64,000 nt of DNA from Ectothiorhodospira marina (lineage in GTDB: Bacteria > Pseudomonadota > Gammaproteobacteria > Ectothiorhodospirales > Ectothiorhodospiraceae), in assembly GCF_900109495.1 (NCBI RefSeq), contig NZ_FOAA01000004.1:62001-126000 (forward strand). Reading direction: 5' to 3'. Within the stretch, counting starts at the first letter, position 1, and each line of letters opens with the position of its first letter. The position numbers and the translations under genes are program-made. Below, one piece after another: positions 15,129 through 23,847 of this stretch. Below the pieces are notes generated by a model that had not been told where the DNA came from, did not search any database, and worked only from the letters and a program-made list of their open reading frames with translations.

Positions 15129-16241
15129 CTACGGGGCCGAGGTGGCCTCGCCCACCAGATGACCGGAGCGGTCAAACACCAGGATCTCCAACTGGCTCTG
15201 TTGGGGGTCGATCAGGTGCAGGGCAAAGTGCAGTGCCGCCCGGGCCACGGCGTCGCCGATGGGAACGCCCGCCGCCCGGGCATGGTCGAACGCTTCAGCC
15301 ACGGTGTTGGACTGGCGAATCCTGTCCTGACAGGGTTCATCGGCCCCCACCGTGGCCGCCAGATCCGCCAATTGCCCCAGGTCCGCCTGGCCGCGTCGGG
15401 AGTGTACATCCATGAAACCCTGGGACAGCTTCGTGATCTTGGCCATGCCGCCGGCCACCGTGATGCGCGGCACAGGGTGGGTGCGCAGGTATTTGAGCAT
15501 GCCGCCGATGAAATCCCCCATGTCGATGAGCGCCTCTTCGGGCAGGCCATGATGGGCCTGCACGGCCTTCTCGGAGGTGCGGCCGGTGGAACCGGCCACA
15601 TGAGGCAGGCCCGCGGCCCGGGCCACGTCGATGCCCCGCTGGATGGAGTGGATCCAGGCCGAGCAGGAGAAGGGGATCACCACGCCCGTGGTGCCCAGGA
15701 TGGACAGTCCGCCGATGATGCCGAGGCGGGGATTCAGGGTATCCTTGGCGATTTCCGCCCCCTGGGGGATGGATATTTCCACTTCAAGGTCGCCGGGCAC
15801 GTTAAACTGTGCGGCTACCTCGCTCACGGCCTGTTGCATCATGGCCCGGGGCGAGGGATTGATGGCGGGTTCGCCCGCCGGGATGGGCAGGCCCGCGCGG
15901 GTCACCATGCCCACCCCTTCGCCAGCGGTGAATGTGATGCCGCTTCCCGGTGCGCCCTGGCGCACCGTGGCCCGGATCAGGGCGCCGTGGGTGACATCCG
16001 GATCATCCCCGGCGTCCTTGACGATGCCCGCCATGGCGGTGCCATCCCCCCGTTCCTGCACCGCCAGGGAAAACATCGGGGTGCGGTTCTTGGGCAGGGT
16101 CACCTGGACAGGGTCCGGGAACTGACCACTGACCAGGGCCGTGAAGGCTGCCTTGGTGGCCGCGGTGGCGCAGGCCCCCGTGGTCCAACCGCGTTGAAGG
16201 GCCGTACCCTGTTTGGGGGGCGTAGGGGTCTGCTCAGACAT
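15129..16241 (-). CDS. cbiD: cobalt-precorrin-5B C1-methyltransferase CbiD
   Basis: A 370-residue CbiD, the C1 methyltransferase of the anaerobic (early cobalt) pathway. The signature is RGWTTGACATAATKAAF at the N-terminus, GEGVGMVTRAGLPIPAGEPAINP near residue 108, and CSAWIHSIQRGIDVAR near 197. ATG 16241 is chosen over an in-frame start at 16316 because the latter would run through the divergent cobA start. CbiD replaces aerobic CobF, so it argues that the other Cob-named genes here work on cobalt-containing intermediates. Only 20 bases separate it from cobA. Confidence 0.95.
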   Translation of the reverse strand: MSEQTPTPPKQGTALQRGWTTGACATAATKAAFTALVSGQFPDPVQVTLPKNRTPMFSLAVQERGDGTAMAGIVKDAGDDPDVTHGALIRATVRQGAPGSGITFTAGEGVGMVTRAGLPIPAGEPAINPSPRAMMQQAVSEVAAQFNVPGDLEVEISIPQGAEIAKDTLNPRLGIIGGLSILGTTGVVIPFSCSAWIHSIQRGIDVARAAGLPHVAGSTGRTSEKAVQAHHGLPEEALIDMGDFIGGMLKYLRTHPVPRITVAGGMAKITKLSQGFMDVHSRRGQADLGQLADLAATVGADEPCQDRIRQSNTVAEAFDHARAAGVPIGDAVARAALHFALHLIDPQQSQLEILVFDRSGHLVGEATSAP

Positions 16242-16261
16242 AGCACGGAGTATACTGATCG

Positions 16262-17125
16262 ATGAATTCACTGTCCCGGACAAGCCAACCCACCATGGGC
16301 ACGGCGCTGGATACACTGGATGCCCTGATCCCGGGGCTGCCGCGCATGCGCCCGGGCGAGGTCTGGATCGTGGGCGCCGGGCCAGGTGATCCGGGGCTGC
16401 TGACCCTGCATGCGCTCTCGGCGTTGCTGCAAGCGGATGTGCTGGTGCACGATGCCTTGATCGACCCCAGAACCCTGGCCATGGTGCGCCCCGACGCGGT
16501 ACGCATCTTCGCTGGCAAGCGCGGCGGCAAACCCTCCACTCATCAGGACGACATCACGGCCACCCTGGTGGATCAGGCCCGGCGCGGCTTTCGCGTGGTG
16601 CGTCTCAAGGGGGGCGATCCCTTCATGTTCGGTCGCGGCGGGGAGGAAGTGGCCGCGCTGCTGGAGGAGGGGATCCCCAATCGCGTGATCCCGGGCCTCA
16701 CCTCGGGTCTGGCGGGACTGAGTGCCGTGGGCATTCCGGCCACCTGCCGGGGCGTGAATCAGGCGGTGTTCCTGGCCACCGGCCATGGCGCCGGGCGCAA
16801 GCCCACGCCGGAGGGGATCGACTGGACCCTGGTGGCCCGTCTGGGGCAGCCCGTGGTGCTGTACATGGCCATCAAGAACCTGCCCCATATCCTCCAGGGT
16901 CTGACCGATGGCGGCATGGCTGCGGACACCCCGGCAGCCGTGGTGACCTCGGCCACCACGCCCCAGGAGCGGGTGGTGATCGCCACGCGGGCCACCTTGC
17001 TCGAGACCATCACCCGGGAGCGCCTGGAGGCGCCAGCGATCATTGTGCTGGGGGATATTGTCCAATGCCGGACCACCCTTGACCGGGTGGTGACCCACAC
17101 GGTCAAGGAAATGTCAGATAGCTGA
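16262..17125 (+). CDS. cobA: uroporphyrinogen-III C-methyltransferase (SUMT)
   Basis: A 287-residue SAM-dependent methylase converting uroporphyrinogen III to precorrin-2, the branch to B12 and siroheme. The family marks are VWIVGAGPGDPGLLTLHAL, RLKGGDPFMFGRGGEE and VIPGLTSGLAGLSAVGIPAT. It is a stand-alone SUMT without the CysG dehydrogenase/chelatase domain. The start is uncertain between ATG 16262 and ATG 16295. A TATACT at 16251-16256 could be its -10, which would leave almost no leader for the first start and favour the second. Confidence 0.95.
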   Translation: MNSLSRTSQPTMGTALDTLDALIPGLPRMRPGEVWIVGAGPGDPGLLTLHALSALLQADVLVHDALIDPRTLAMVRPDAVRIFAGKRGGKPSTHQDDITATLVDQARRGFRVVRLKGGDPFMFGRGGEEVAALLEEGIPNRVIPGLTSGLAGLSAVGIPATCRGVNQAVFLATGHGAGRKPTPEGIDWTLVARLGQPVVLYMAIKNLPHILQGLTDGGMAADTPAAVVTSATTPQERVVIATRATLLETITRERLEAPAIIVLGDIVQCRTTLDRVVTHTVKEMSDS

Positions 17126-17186
17126 GCATCTCATCGGCGCCATAGATTGGTATGCTTCAGTCATTGATTGATAAGGTCTTTCGCCC

Positions 17187-17705
17187 ATGGCACGCTGGCG
17201 CCCGCCGCAACCCCGTTCATCTCCTTACATCACCCCCGAGGGTCATGCGACCCTGGAGGCGGAGCTACAGGGTTTATGGACGCGACGAGCCGACGTGACC
17301 CGCCACCTGTCTGCCGCGGCAGCAGAAGGCGATCGTTCGGAGAATGCGGAATACATCTACCGCAAGAAGGAATTGCGGGAGATCGATCGGCGCATCCGTT
17401 ACCTGCAGAAGCGACTGCCTTCCCTGCAGGTGGTGCGTGATCCCCCGACGGACCAGGCCCGTGTCTTCTTCGGTGCCTGGGTGACCCTGGCCGATGCCTC
17501 GGGTCGCGAAGTGGTCTACCGCATTGTCGGTGCCGATGAGTTTGACCCGGAGCGTGGCTGGATCAGCCTGGATTCCCCCGTGGCCCGGGCCCTCCTGGGC
17601 AAGCACCTGGACGATGAGGTGGAGGTGGAAACACCGGGTGGGGTGGTCCGCTACGAGGTGGTGGATGTGGCATACCGGGGCGCCGAGGCGTCCTCTGACT
17701 CTTGA
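17187..17705 (+). CDS. greB: transcription elongation factor GreB
   Basis: A 172-residue Gre factor that rescues backtracked RNA polymerase by stimulating transcript cleavage. The N-terminal coiled-coil bears the acidic tip in [20 protein letters not shown] (about 49-68), and the C-terminal FKBP-like domain ends in [15 protein letters not shown]. The Tyr-Ile-Tyr-Arg-Lys-Lys stretch is more GreB- than GreA-like. It is followed 10 bases later by lptM. Confidence 0.93.
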   Translation: MARWRPPQPRSSPYITPEGHATLEAELQGLWTRRADVTRHLSAAAAEGDRSENAEYIYRKKELREIDRRIRYLQKRLPSLQVVRDPPTDQARVFFGAWVTLADASGREVVYRIVGADEFDPERGWISLDSPVARALLGKHLDDEVEVETPGGVVRYEVVDVAYRGAEASSDS

Positions 17706-17715
17706 GGTTCTTACC

Positions 17716-17850
17716 ATGCGTTTCTGCTGGTCCAATCTGCTGCTCATCGCCGTGGTCGTGATACTGGGGACGGCCAGCATGCTCTCCAGCTGCGGTCAGC
17801 GCGGCGACCTGTACCTGCCCGATGACGAGGATCGACGGGCCGACCCCTAG
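17716..17850 (+). CDS. lptM: small lipoprotein LptM (YifL/LppL-type)
   Basis: A 44-residue lipoprotein. The hydrophobic signal runs from residue 6 to 22, followed by a lipobox LSSC with Cys26 as the lipidated residue, then GQRGDLYLP, the CGQxGxLYLP signature of the LptM family that helps LptD assembly in the outer membrane. ATG 17716 is the natural start; a longer in-frame reading begins inside greB. It sits just upstream of lysA, its normal neighbour in gammaproteobacteria. Confidence 0.88.
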   Translation: MRFCWSNLLLIAVVVILGTASMLSSCGQRGDLYLPDDEDRRADP

Positions 17851-17918
17851 GCCCTTCAGTTCACTGCCACACAACCCACCCCGGGCCATCGGCCCGACCC
17901 CGAACCGGATATCGACGG

Positions 17919-19166
17919 ATGGATCATTTCAATTACCAGGACGGCGTTCTCTGTGCCGAGGACGTGAGTCTGCAAGCCCTGGCCGAGGCCCATGGTACGC
18001 CCCTGTACGTGTATTCCCGGGCCACCCTGGAGCGCCACTGGAAGGCCTTTGACGATGCCCTGGGGGATCACCCCCACCTGGTGTGCTACGCGGTGAAGGC
18101 CAATTCCAGCCTGGCGGTGCTGAACGTGCTGGCCCGTCTTGGGGCGGGTTTCGATATCGTCTCCGGCGGTGAGCTGGAGCGGGTGCTGCGGGCCGGGGGC
18201 GACCCGAAGCGTGTGGTGTTCTCGGGCGTGGGCAAGCAGGTGGGAGAGATGCGCCGGGCCCTGGAGGTGGGCATCCGCTGTTTCAACGTGGAATCGGTGG
18301 CGGAACTGGAGCGCCTGAACCGGGAGGCCGGCGGGCTGGGCATGATCGCCCCGGTCTCCATCCGCGTGAATCCTGACGTGGATGCCGGCACCCATCCGTA
18401 TATCTCCACCGGCCTGAAGGAGAACAAGTTCGGGGTGGACGTGGAAGATGCCCTGGATCTTTACCGCCAGGCGGCCGCTCTGCCCCACCTCAGGGTGACG
18501 GGACTGGATTGCCATATCGGCTCGCAGCTCACCTCACTGGATCCATTCGTGGATGCCCTGCGCCGGGTGATCCTGCTGACCCGAGCCCTGGAAGGGGAGG
18601 GTATCCACCTGGAACACCTGGACCTGGGCGGCGGCCTGGGCATCCGTTATCAGGATGAGACCCCGCCCTCGCCACGCGACTATGCCCAGGCGATGCTGGC
18701 CGAACTCAAGGGCACCGGCTACGAGATCCTGCTGGAGCCCGGCCGGGCGATTGCCGGCAATGCCGGGGTGCTGGTCACCCGTGTGGAGTATCTCAAGCCC
18801 ACTCGCCACAAGGATTTTGCCATCGTCGATGCGGCCATGAACGATCTCATTCGCCCGGCCTTGTACGATGCCTGGATGGATATCCTGCCGGTGCGGCCGC
18901 GCGGCGGTGAAAGCCGTGAATATGATGTGGTGGGCCCGGTCTGCGAGACCGGCGACTTCCTGGGCAAGGGGCGCTCGCTGGTGCTGGAGGAGGGGGATCT
19001 GCTGGCGGTGCGTTCCGCTGGTGCCTACGGTTACGTGATGAGTTCCAACTACAATACCCGAACCCGGGCCGCCGAGGTGATGGTGGAGGGTGATCGTGCC
19101 CATGTGATCACCCGGCGCGAGACCCTGGAGGATCTGCTGGCGCGGGAGACGGTATTGCCTGCATAG
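17919..19166 (+). CDS. lysA: diaminopimelate decarboxylase
   Basis: A 415-residue PLP-dependent enzyme making L-lysine from meso-diaminopimelate. The PLP Lys lies in CYAVKANSSLAVL (about residue 60). The Gly-rich HLDLGGGLGIRY motif (phosphate binding) and the C-terminal GAYGYVMSSNYNTR are intact. It follows lptM by 68 bases. In most gammaproteobacteria dapF follows directly; here dapF is about 22 kb away at 41379. Confidence 0.96.
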   Translation: MDHFNYQDGVLCAEDVSLQALAEAHGTPLYVYSRATLERHWKAFDDALGDHPHLVCYAVKANSSLAVLNVLARLGAGFDIVSGGELERVLRAGGDPKRVVFSGVGKQVGEMRRALEVGIRCFNVESVAELERLNREAGGLGMIAPVSIRVNPDVDAGTHPYISTGLKENKFGVDVEDALDLYRQAAALPHLRVTGLDCHIGSQLTSLDPFVDALRRVILLTRALEGEGIHLEHLDLGGGLGIRYQDETPPSPRDYAQAMLAELKGTGYEILLEPGRAIAGNAGVLVTRVEYLKPTRHKDFAIVDAAMNDLIRPALYDAWMDILPVRPRGGESREYDVVGPVCETGDFLGKGRSLVLEEGDLLAVRSAGAYGYVMSSNYNTRTRAAEVMVEGDRAHVITRRETLEDLLARETVLPA

Positions 19167-19180
19167 GTTGTGCCCGCCGC

Positions 19181-19221
19181 CCCCTCATCCCCGGCCCTTC
19201 TCCCCGGAGGGGAGAAGGGAG
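19181..19221. repeat. dispersed hairpin repeat after lysA
   Basis: CCCCTCATCCCCGGCCC followed by TTCTCCCCGGAGGGGAGAA. It is a near-identical copy of 14995-15035, again placed immediately behind a gene's stop codon. Confidence 0.85.
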
Positions 19222-19313
19222 AAAGGCTGGCTGCCTGGTGGAAGGTTGCAACACCCTTCCCGTGGTGGGACATGACACAATAGAGACTTCACCCTTCCCC
19301 AAGAGGAGTCCCC

Positions 19314-19697
19314 ATGGCACGCGAGATCATTGCCACCCCCAAGGCCCCCCAGGCCATCGGCCCCTATTCCCAGGCGGTGAAGGTGGGTCACACCGTCTAC
19401 CTGTCCGGCCAGATCCCGCTCATCCCGGAGACCATGGAGCTGGTGGATGGGCCCATGGAGGATCAGGTGCGCCGCGTCTTCGATAACCTGTCCGCCGTGG
19501 CCGAGGCCGCCGGAGGGGATCTCAACGATATTGCCAAGCTCAACATCTTTCTCACCGACCTGGGGCATTTCGCCACCGTCAACGAGATCATGAGCCAGTA
19601 CTTTGCCGAGCCCTATCCGGCCCGCGCCGCCATCGGCGTGGCCAGCCTGCCCAAGGGCGCACAGGTGGAGATGGATGCCATCATGGTGCTGGAGTAA
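19314..19697 (+). CDS. ridA: RidA family reactive imine/enamine deaminase
   Basis: A 127-residue cytosolic protein that hydrolyses reactive 2-aminoacrylate-type imines released by PLP enzymes. Family marks: [15 protein letters not shown] (about 10-24), [32 protein letters not shown], and the C-terminal [20 protein letters not shown] with the conserved Arg and Glu. AAGAGGAG provides the ribosome binding site. It is followed 29 bases later by recG. Confidence 0.95.
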   Translation: MAREIIATPKAPQAIGPYSQAVKVGHTVYLSGQIPLIPETMELVDGPMEDQVRRVFDNLSAVAEAAGGDLNDIAKLNIFLTDLGHFATVNEIMSQYFAEPYPARAAIGVASLPKGAQVEMDAIMVLE

Positions 19698-19726
19698 GCC
19701 TGACTCCCCACGCAACGGACGCACCC

Positions 19727-21787
19727 ATGACTGAACCCATCACCGCCCTCAAGGGGGTGGGCCCGAAGATGGCTGCCCGGCTGGATCGCCTGGGCATCGC
19801 CACCGTCACCGACCTGCTGTTTCATCTGCCGGCCCGCTACCAGGACCGCACCCGCCTCGTACCCATGGGTGGCCTGCGACCCGGAGACGAGGGCGTGGTG
19901 GAAGGGGAGGTGGATCATACCGAGGTGGTGGCACGGTCCAAACGCATGCTGCTGGTGCATCTGAGCGATGGCACCGGCGGCATCACCCTGAGGTTCTTCC
20001 ATTTCTCCGGTGCCCAGCAGCAGGCCATGGCCCGGGGCACCCGCCTGCGCTGTTTCGGTGAGGCCCGCATGGGCAAGGCGGGCATGGAACTGGTGCATCC
20101 TGAGTACCGCATCCTGCGTGAGGGCGAGGCCGTGGTGGAAGAATCCCTCACGCCCATCTATCCCACCACCGAGGGGCTGCACCAGATGAGCCTGCGTCGG
20201 CTCACCGACGAGGCCCTGGCCCGACTGGACCGGATCCCCGAGTGGTTGCCCGCGCATATCCTGGATTCGGCAGGGCTGCCGGATCTGGTCACGGCCCTGC
20301 GCACCGTGCACCGCCCGCCGCCTGATGCCCCCGTGTCCAGCCTGCTGGAGGGCCGCCACCCGGCCCAGCGTCGACTGGCGTTCGAGGAACTGGTGGCCCA
20401 TCACCTGAGCCTGGGTCGCGTCAGGGCACGGACCACGGATCAGCCCGCCCCCCCGGTGCGGGTAGCCGGTCAACTCCCGCAGCGATTGCTGGAAAGCCTG
20501 CCGTTTCCGCTGACCGGGGCCCAGCAGCGTGTGATCCATGAGCTGGTGAACGATATGGCCCGGCCCCATCCCATGCTGCGTCTGGTGCAGGGGGACGTGG
20601 GGGCGGGCAAGACCTTGGTGGCCGTGGCCGCTTGTCTGCATGCAGTGGAGGCGGGCTATCAGGCGGCGGTGATGGCGCCCACGGAGATCCTGGCCGAGCA
20701 GCACCATCGCAACTTCAAGGCCCTGCTCGAACCCCTGGGTGTTGACGTCGCCTGGTTCTCGGGCAAGCAGGGGGCCAAGGCCCGCCGCGAGGCCAGTGAG
20801 GCGCTGGCCACCGGCCAGGCCCGGGTGGCCGTGGGCACCCATGCCCTGTTCCAGGGAGATGTGACCTTCCAGGATCTGGCCCTGGTGGTGGTGGATGAGC
20901 AGCATCGTTTTGGTGTGCACCAGCGCATGGCACTGCGGGAGAAGGGCGCCCGGGACGGGCGTCTGCCCCATCAGCTGATCATGACCGCCACCCCCATCCC
21001 CCGCACCCTGGCCATGACCGCCTACGCGGACCTGGACTATTCAGTCATTGATGAGCTGCCACCGGGGCGCAAACCCATCAAGACCGTGGCGCTCAGTGAT
21101 GACCGGCGCGAAGAGGTGGTGCAGCGGATTCATCACGCCATTGGTGAGGGGCGCCAGGCCTACTGGGTGTGCACACTGGTGGAGGAATCCGATGTGCTGC
21201 AGGCCCAGGCAGCGGAGGATACCCATGCCCAGCTGGAAGAGGCCCTGGAGGGTATCCGTGTGGGGCTGGTGCACGGGCGCATGAAGCCCCGGGACAAGGA
21301 GGCGGTGATGGCCCGGTTCCAGGCTGGCGAGGTGCAGTTGCTGGTGGCCACCACGGTGATCGAGGTGGGGGTGGATGTGCCCAATGCGTCACTGATGATC
21401 ATCGAGAATGCCGAGCGCCTGGGACTGGCCCAGTTACATCAGTTGCGGGGGCGTGTGGGGCGGGGCGAGGCGGCCAGTGCCTGTGTGCTCATGTATCACC
21501 CGCCACTGTCCCAGACCGCCCACCGTCGTCTGGAGGCCTTGCGCAACAGCACCGACGGTTTCGAGATCGCCCGCATCGACCTGGACCTGCGCGGCCCCGG
21601 CGAGGTGCTGGGCACCCGCCAGACCGGGATGATGCAATTTCGCATCGCCGATATGGTGCGCGATCAGGACCTGCTGGAGGACGTGAAGACCGCGGCCGGC
21701 CGGCTGACCGCCGAACACCCTGACCACGTGGACCCGCTGATCGACCGCTGGCTGAGCGGCTCCCAGGAATATGGTCGTGTGGGTTGA
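19727..21787 (+). CDS. recG: ATP-dependent DNA helicase RecG
   Basis: A 686-residue branch-migrating helicase that remodels stalled forks and Holliday junctions. An N-terminal wedge/OB region (about 1-250) begins LKGVGPKMAARLDRLGI. Helicase motifs follow: I QGDVGAGKTLVA (Ala in place of the usual Ser), II VVDEQHRFGVHQR, III MTATPIPRTLAM, then VHGRMKPRDKEAVM, TTVIEVGVDVPNA and QLRGRVGRGEA. Length is normal. Confidence 0.96.
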   Translation: MTEPITALKGVGPKMAARLDRLGIATVTDLLFHLPARYQDRTRLVPMGGLRPGDEGVVEGEVDHTEVVARSKRMLLVHLSDGTGGITLRFFHFSGAQQQAMARGTRLRCFGEARMGKAGMELVHPEYRILREGEAVVEESLTPIYPTTEGLHQMSLRRLTDEALARLDRIPEWLPAHILDSAGLPDLVTALRTVHRPPPDAPVSSLLEGRHPAQRRLAFEELVAHHLSLGRVRARTTDQPAPPVRVAGQLPQRLLESLPFPLTGAQQRVIHELVNDMARPHPMLRLVQGDVGAGKTLVAVAACLHAVEAGYQAAVMAPTEILAEQHHRNFKALLEPLGVDVAWFSGKQGAKARREASEALATGQARVAVGTHALFQGDVTFQDLALVVVDEQHRFGVHQRMALREKGARDGRLPHQLIMTATPIPRTLAMTAYADLDYSVIDELPPGRKPIKTVALSDDRREEVVQRIHHAIGEGRQAYWVCTLVEESDVLQAQAAEDTHAQLEEALEGIRVGLVHGRMKPRDKEAVMARFQAGEVQLLVATTVIEVGVDVPNASLMIIENAERLGLAQLHQLRGRVGRGEAASACVLMYHPPLSQTAHRRLEALRNSTDGFEIARIDLDLRGPGEVLGTRQTGMMQFRIADMVRDQDLLEDVKTAAGRLTAEHPDHVDPLIDRWLSGSQEYGRVG

Positions 21788-21795
21788 AGGGCCGC

Positions 21796-21811
21796 GAGAC
21801 CGATCGGTCTC
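21796..21811. repeat. perfect 16-base palindrome after recG
   Basis: GAGACCGATCGGTCTC lies 9 bases after the recG stop. It has no loop and no T tract, so it is more operator-like than terminator-like. A second inverted repeat, ACACTG-N12-CAGTGT, is at 21872-21895 in the same gap before the DoxX gene. Function unknown. Confidence 0.4.
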
Positions 21812-22021
21812 ATCACGCTGGCGATTGAATTGAACAAAACCCTTCTGTCAGTGCACTAATACGGGGATTGGACACTGGCTACTGATTCTCAGTGTAAGAT
21901 CTGGATAACACAAAGTAGCCCCGCTCGTCGGTCATATGAATGCGCTTATCGGCCTGGATGCGCTCGGTTTCGGCGGGGTACGCATCACCCTCGATCAATA
22001 AAAGCTGAAAGGAGAAGCTGA

Positions 22022-22474
22022 ATGCAATTGAATCTCAACGAGCTGCTCTTCGGCGGTCAGACACCCACCTCCATGGCCACCGATGCGGGCATGACCGTGC
22101 TGCGGGTGTCGGCCGGGCTGATGATGGCCTTTGGGCATGGATTGGGTAAGCTGCCCCCTTCGCCGGGGTTCGTGGGTATGGTGGAAGGGCTCGGGTTCCA
22201 CTCGCCCGAATTGTTTGCCTGGATGGCCGGCCTGGCCGAGGGGATGGGTGGCCTGCTGCTGGCCGCCGGGCTGCTGACGCGGGCGTCGGCAGTGGCCATC
22301 CTGGGTTCCATGCTGGTGGCGGCCTTCATGGCCCATGGGGGTGACCCTCTGTTTGCCACCGGTGGTCCCAGCAAGGAGTTGGCCCTGCTGTATGCCGCTG
22401 TGATGGTGCCCTTCCTGATCGCAGGCTCCGGCCGCTACGGGGTGGACTCCATGTTCCGTCGTCAGGACGATTGA
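22022..22474 (+). CDS. DoxX family membrane protein
   Basis: A 150-residue inner-membrane protein with four predicted helices. After a short N-terminal segment it reads TVLRVSAGLMMAFGHGLGKL, then a Leu/Ala/Gly-rich helix AGLAEGMGGLLLAAGLLTRASA, typical of DoxX/quinol oxidase-subunit-like proteins. The family is broad, and members are linked to redox homeostasis. AAAGGAGAAGCTGA gives a good ribosome binding site. It is monocistronic in a 235-base upstream region with two palindromes. Confidence 0.85.
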   Translation: MQLNLNELLFGGQTPTSMATDAGMTVLRVSAGLMMAFGHGLGKLPPSPGFVGMVEGLGFHSPELFAWMAGLAEGMGGLLLAAGLLTRASAVAILGSMLVAAFMAHGGDPLFATGGPSKELALLYAAVMVPFLIAGSGRYGVDSMFRRQDD

Positions 22475-22559
22475 TCAGCGGGGATTCAGATGTGAGCGGC
22501 CCCAAATGCCATTGTTGTTCAGGGCCGCCCTTTTCCTGGCATGTTCCGCAGCTGTCATA

Positions 22560-22577
22560 CTTTCATCATACTGTCAT
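22560..22577 (+). promoter_or_regulatory. Pho box upstream of the CHAD gene
   Basis: CTTTCAT (22560-22566), CATA, then CTGTCAT (22571-22577): two 7-base PhoB half-sites, 6/7 and 7/7 matches, with the correct 4-base spacing. A further CTGTCAT is at 22552-22558. A -10-like CTTAAT (22588-22593) begins exactly 10 bases after the box, the usual geometry in PhoB-activated promoters. Confidence 0.7.
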
Positions 22578-22625
22578 CTCGCTCGGTCTTAATGTCGCCC
22601 CTGATATCCATTGATCCGGAGCCCC

Positions 22626-23615
22626 ATGAAACAAGCCCTGGCAGCCCAACCCGCCTCTCGCGCCGTCCGTCACCTGGCCAGGACCTATCTGGACCAGGCC
22701 CAAGCGGCCTGCGACCGACTGGATGATCCCGCGGATACCGAAGCCCTGCATGACTTTCGGGTGGCCCTGCGGCGCCTGCGCAGTCTACTCAAGGCCCATA
22801 AGGGCTACGCAAAGCAGTGGCTGTCGAAGAAACTGCGTCAGCGCGCCAAGGATCTGGCATCCAGCACCGGACTGGCGCGGGATACCGAGGTGCAACTGGC
22901 CTGGCTCATGAGCCAGCAGGCTCGCATCAAGTCCCATCAGCGCTCGGGTTTTCTGTGGATGAAGGCGCGTCTGCAGTCTCGGCTCGATGATGAATATGCG
23001 GACATCCGGTCGGCAATACCGTCTGCCTTCAAGCGTTTTCACAAGCGCATGAACGAACGGTTGGATCTGGACAAGGACGATGACGCTCCACCGTTCGGTC
23101 GGGTCACGGCCCTGCGCCTGACCGAGGCTGCCGAGGAGTTCCAGGTTCACCTGGACAAGGTGAGCAGCGATGCTACCCAGGAGGAAGTCCACCAGGCGCG
23201 GATCGCCGGCAAACGCCTGCGCTATCTGCTGGAACCCGTGGCCAGGGAGCTTGAGGGTGGCAAGGATCTCATCAAGGAACTCAAGGAGATGCAGGACCTC
23301 ATGGGGGAGATCCATGACATCCAGGTATTTGCCGAAGAACTGGCTCAGGCCTCTGAGGAGGCCGGCGCCGAGCGCATGCGGCGAATGGTGCAACTTTCCC
23401 TGGAGCGTGGCGAGGACGACCCGGACCTGCAAGCAGCACGGCGCACCGACGAACGGGCTGGCCTGATGAGCCTGGCCCGACAACTTCACGACCGCCAGGA
23501 GCACTTGATGTCGCGGCTGAGTGCCAAGCTTGAAGATGGTGAGGCGGAGCGTTTTCTGGCGCATCTGGAGCAGGCAGTGGAGCAGCTTCACGCACTGGCC
23601 TATCCAGAGGACTGA
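22626..23615 (+). CDS. CHAD domain-containing protein (polyphosphate-binding)
   Basis: A 329-residue all-alpha protein with the two-part CHAD signature: ALHDFRVALRRLRSLLKAH near residue 40 and EVHQARIAGKRLRYLLEPVA near 185, each with conserved His/Arg/Lys that bind polyphosphate in studied members. There is no fused CYTH domain and no signal peptide, so it is cytosolic. ATG 22626 is chosen over an in-frame TTG at 22611 because CGGAG precedes it. The upstream Pho box makes phosphate control likely, and polyphosphate binding makes biological sense of it. Confidence 0.92.
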   Translation: MKQALAAQPASRAVRHLARTYLDQAQAACDRLDDPADTEALHDFRVALRRLRSLLKAHKGYAKQWLSKKLRQRAKDLASSTGLARDTEVQLAWLMSQQARIKSHQRSGFLWMKARLQSRLDDEYADIRSAIPSAFKRFHKRMNERLDLDKDDDAPPFGRVTALRLTEAAEEFQVHLDKVSSDATQEEVHQARIAGKRLRYLLEPVARELEGGKDLIKELKEMQDLMGEIHDIQVFAEELAQASEEAGAERMRRMVQLSLERGEDDPDLQAARRTDERAGLMSLARQLHDRQEHLMSRLSAKLEDGEAERFLAHLEQAVEQLHALAYPED

Positions 23616-23847
23616 CCCGCCTCCTTGGCACGGTTCCGTAGTGCACCACGCAGTTCACCTGAAAAATTTGCCCGCCGATTTCAATCGAATCCATCAATCC
23701 GCAATAATCCGCACCCGGTCTATGCTATCTTCCGGAACGGGCTCGGCCGGCGGAGACATGGCAGTCTGTCCGGGTGGCCCATGATTCAAACCATCCAGAA
23801 GAACGGGAGGCCAAAACGGCCCCCAGACTCCCAGGAGGAGTTTTGCC

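Noticed and set aside
15081-16265. A 394-codon forward frame opposite cbiD
   Set aside because: Shadow of cbiD, which has clear family motifs; the frame also starts in a repeat.
19613-20971. A 452-codon reverse-strand frame opposite ridA/recG
   Set aside because: Shadow frame; recG has all helicase motifs on the other strand.
21936-22001. A 21-codon open frame (MNALIGLDALGFGGVRITLDQ-like) before the DoxX gene
   Set aside because: No ribosome binding site and a biased short sequence; not enough to call a leader peptide.
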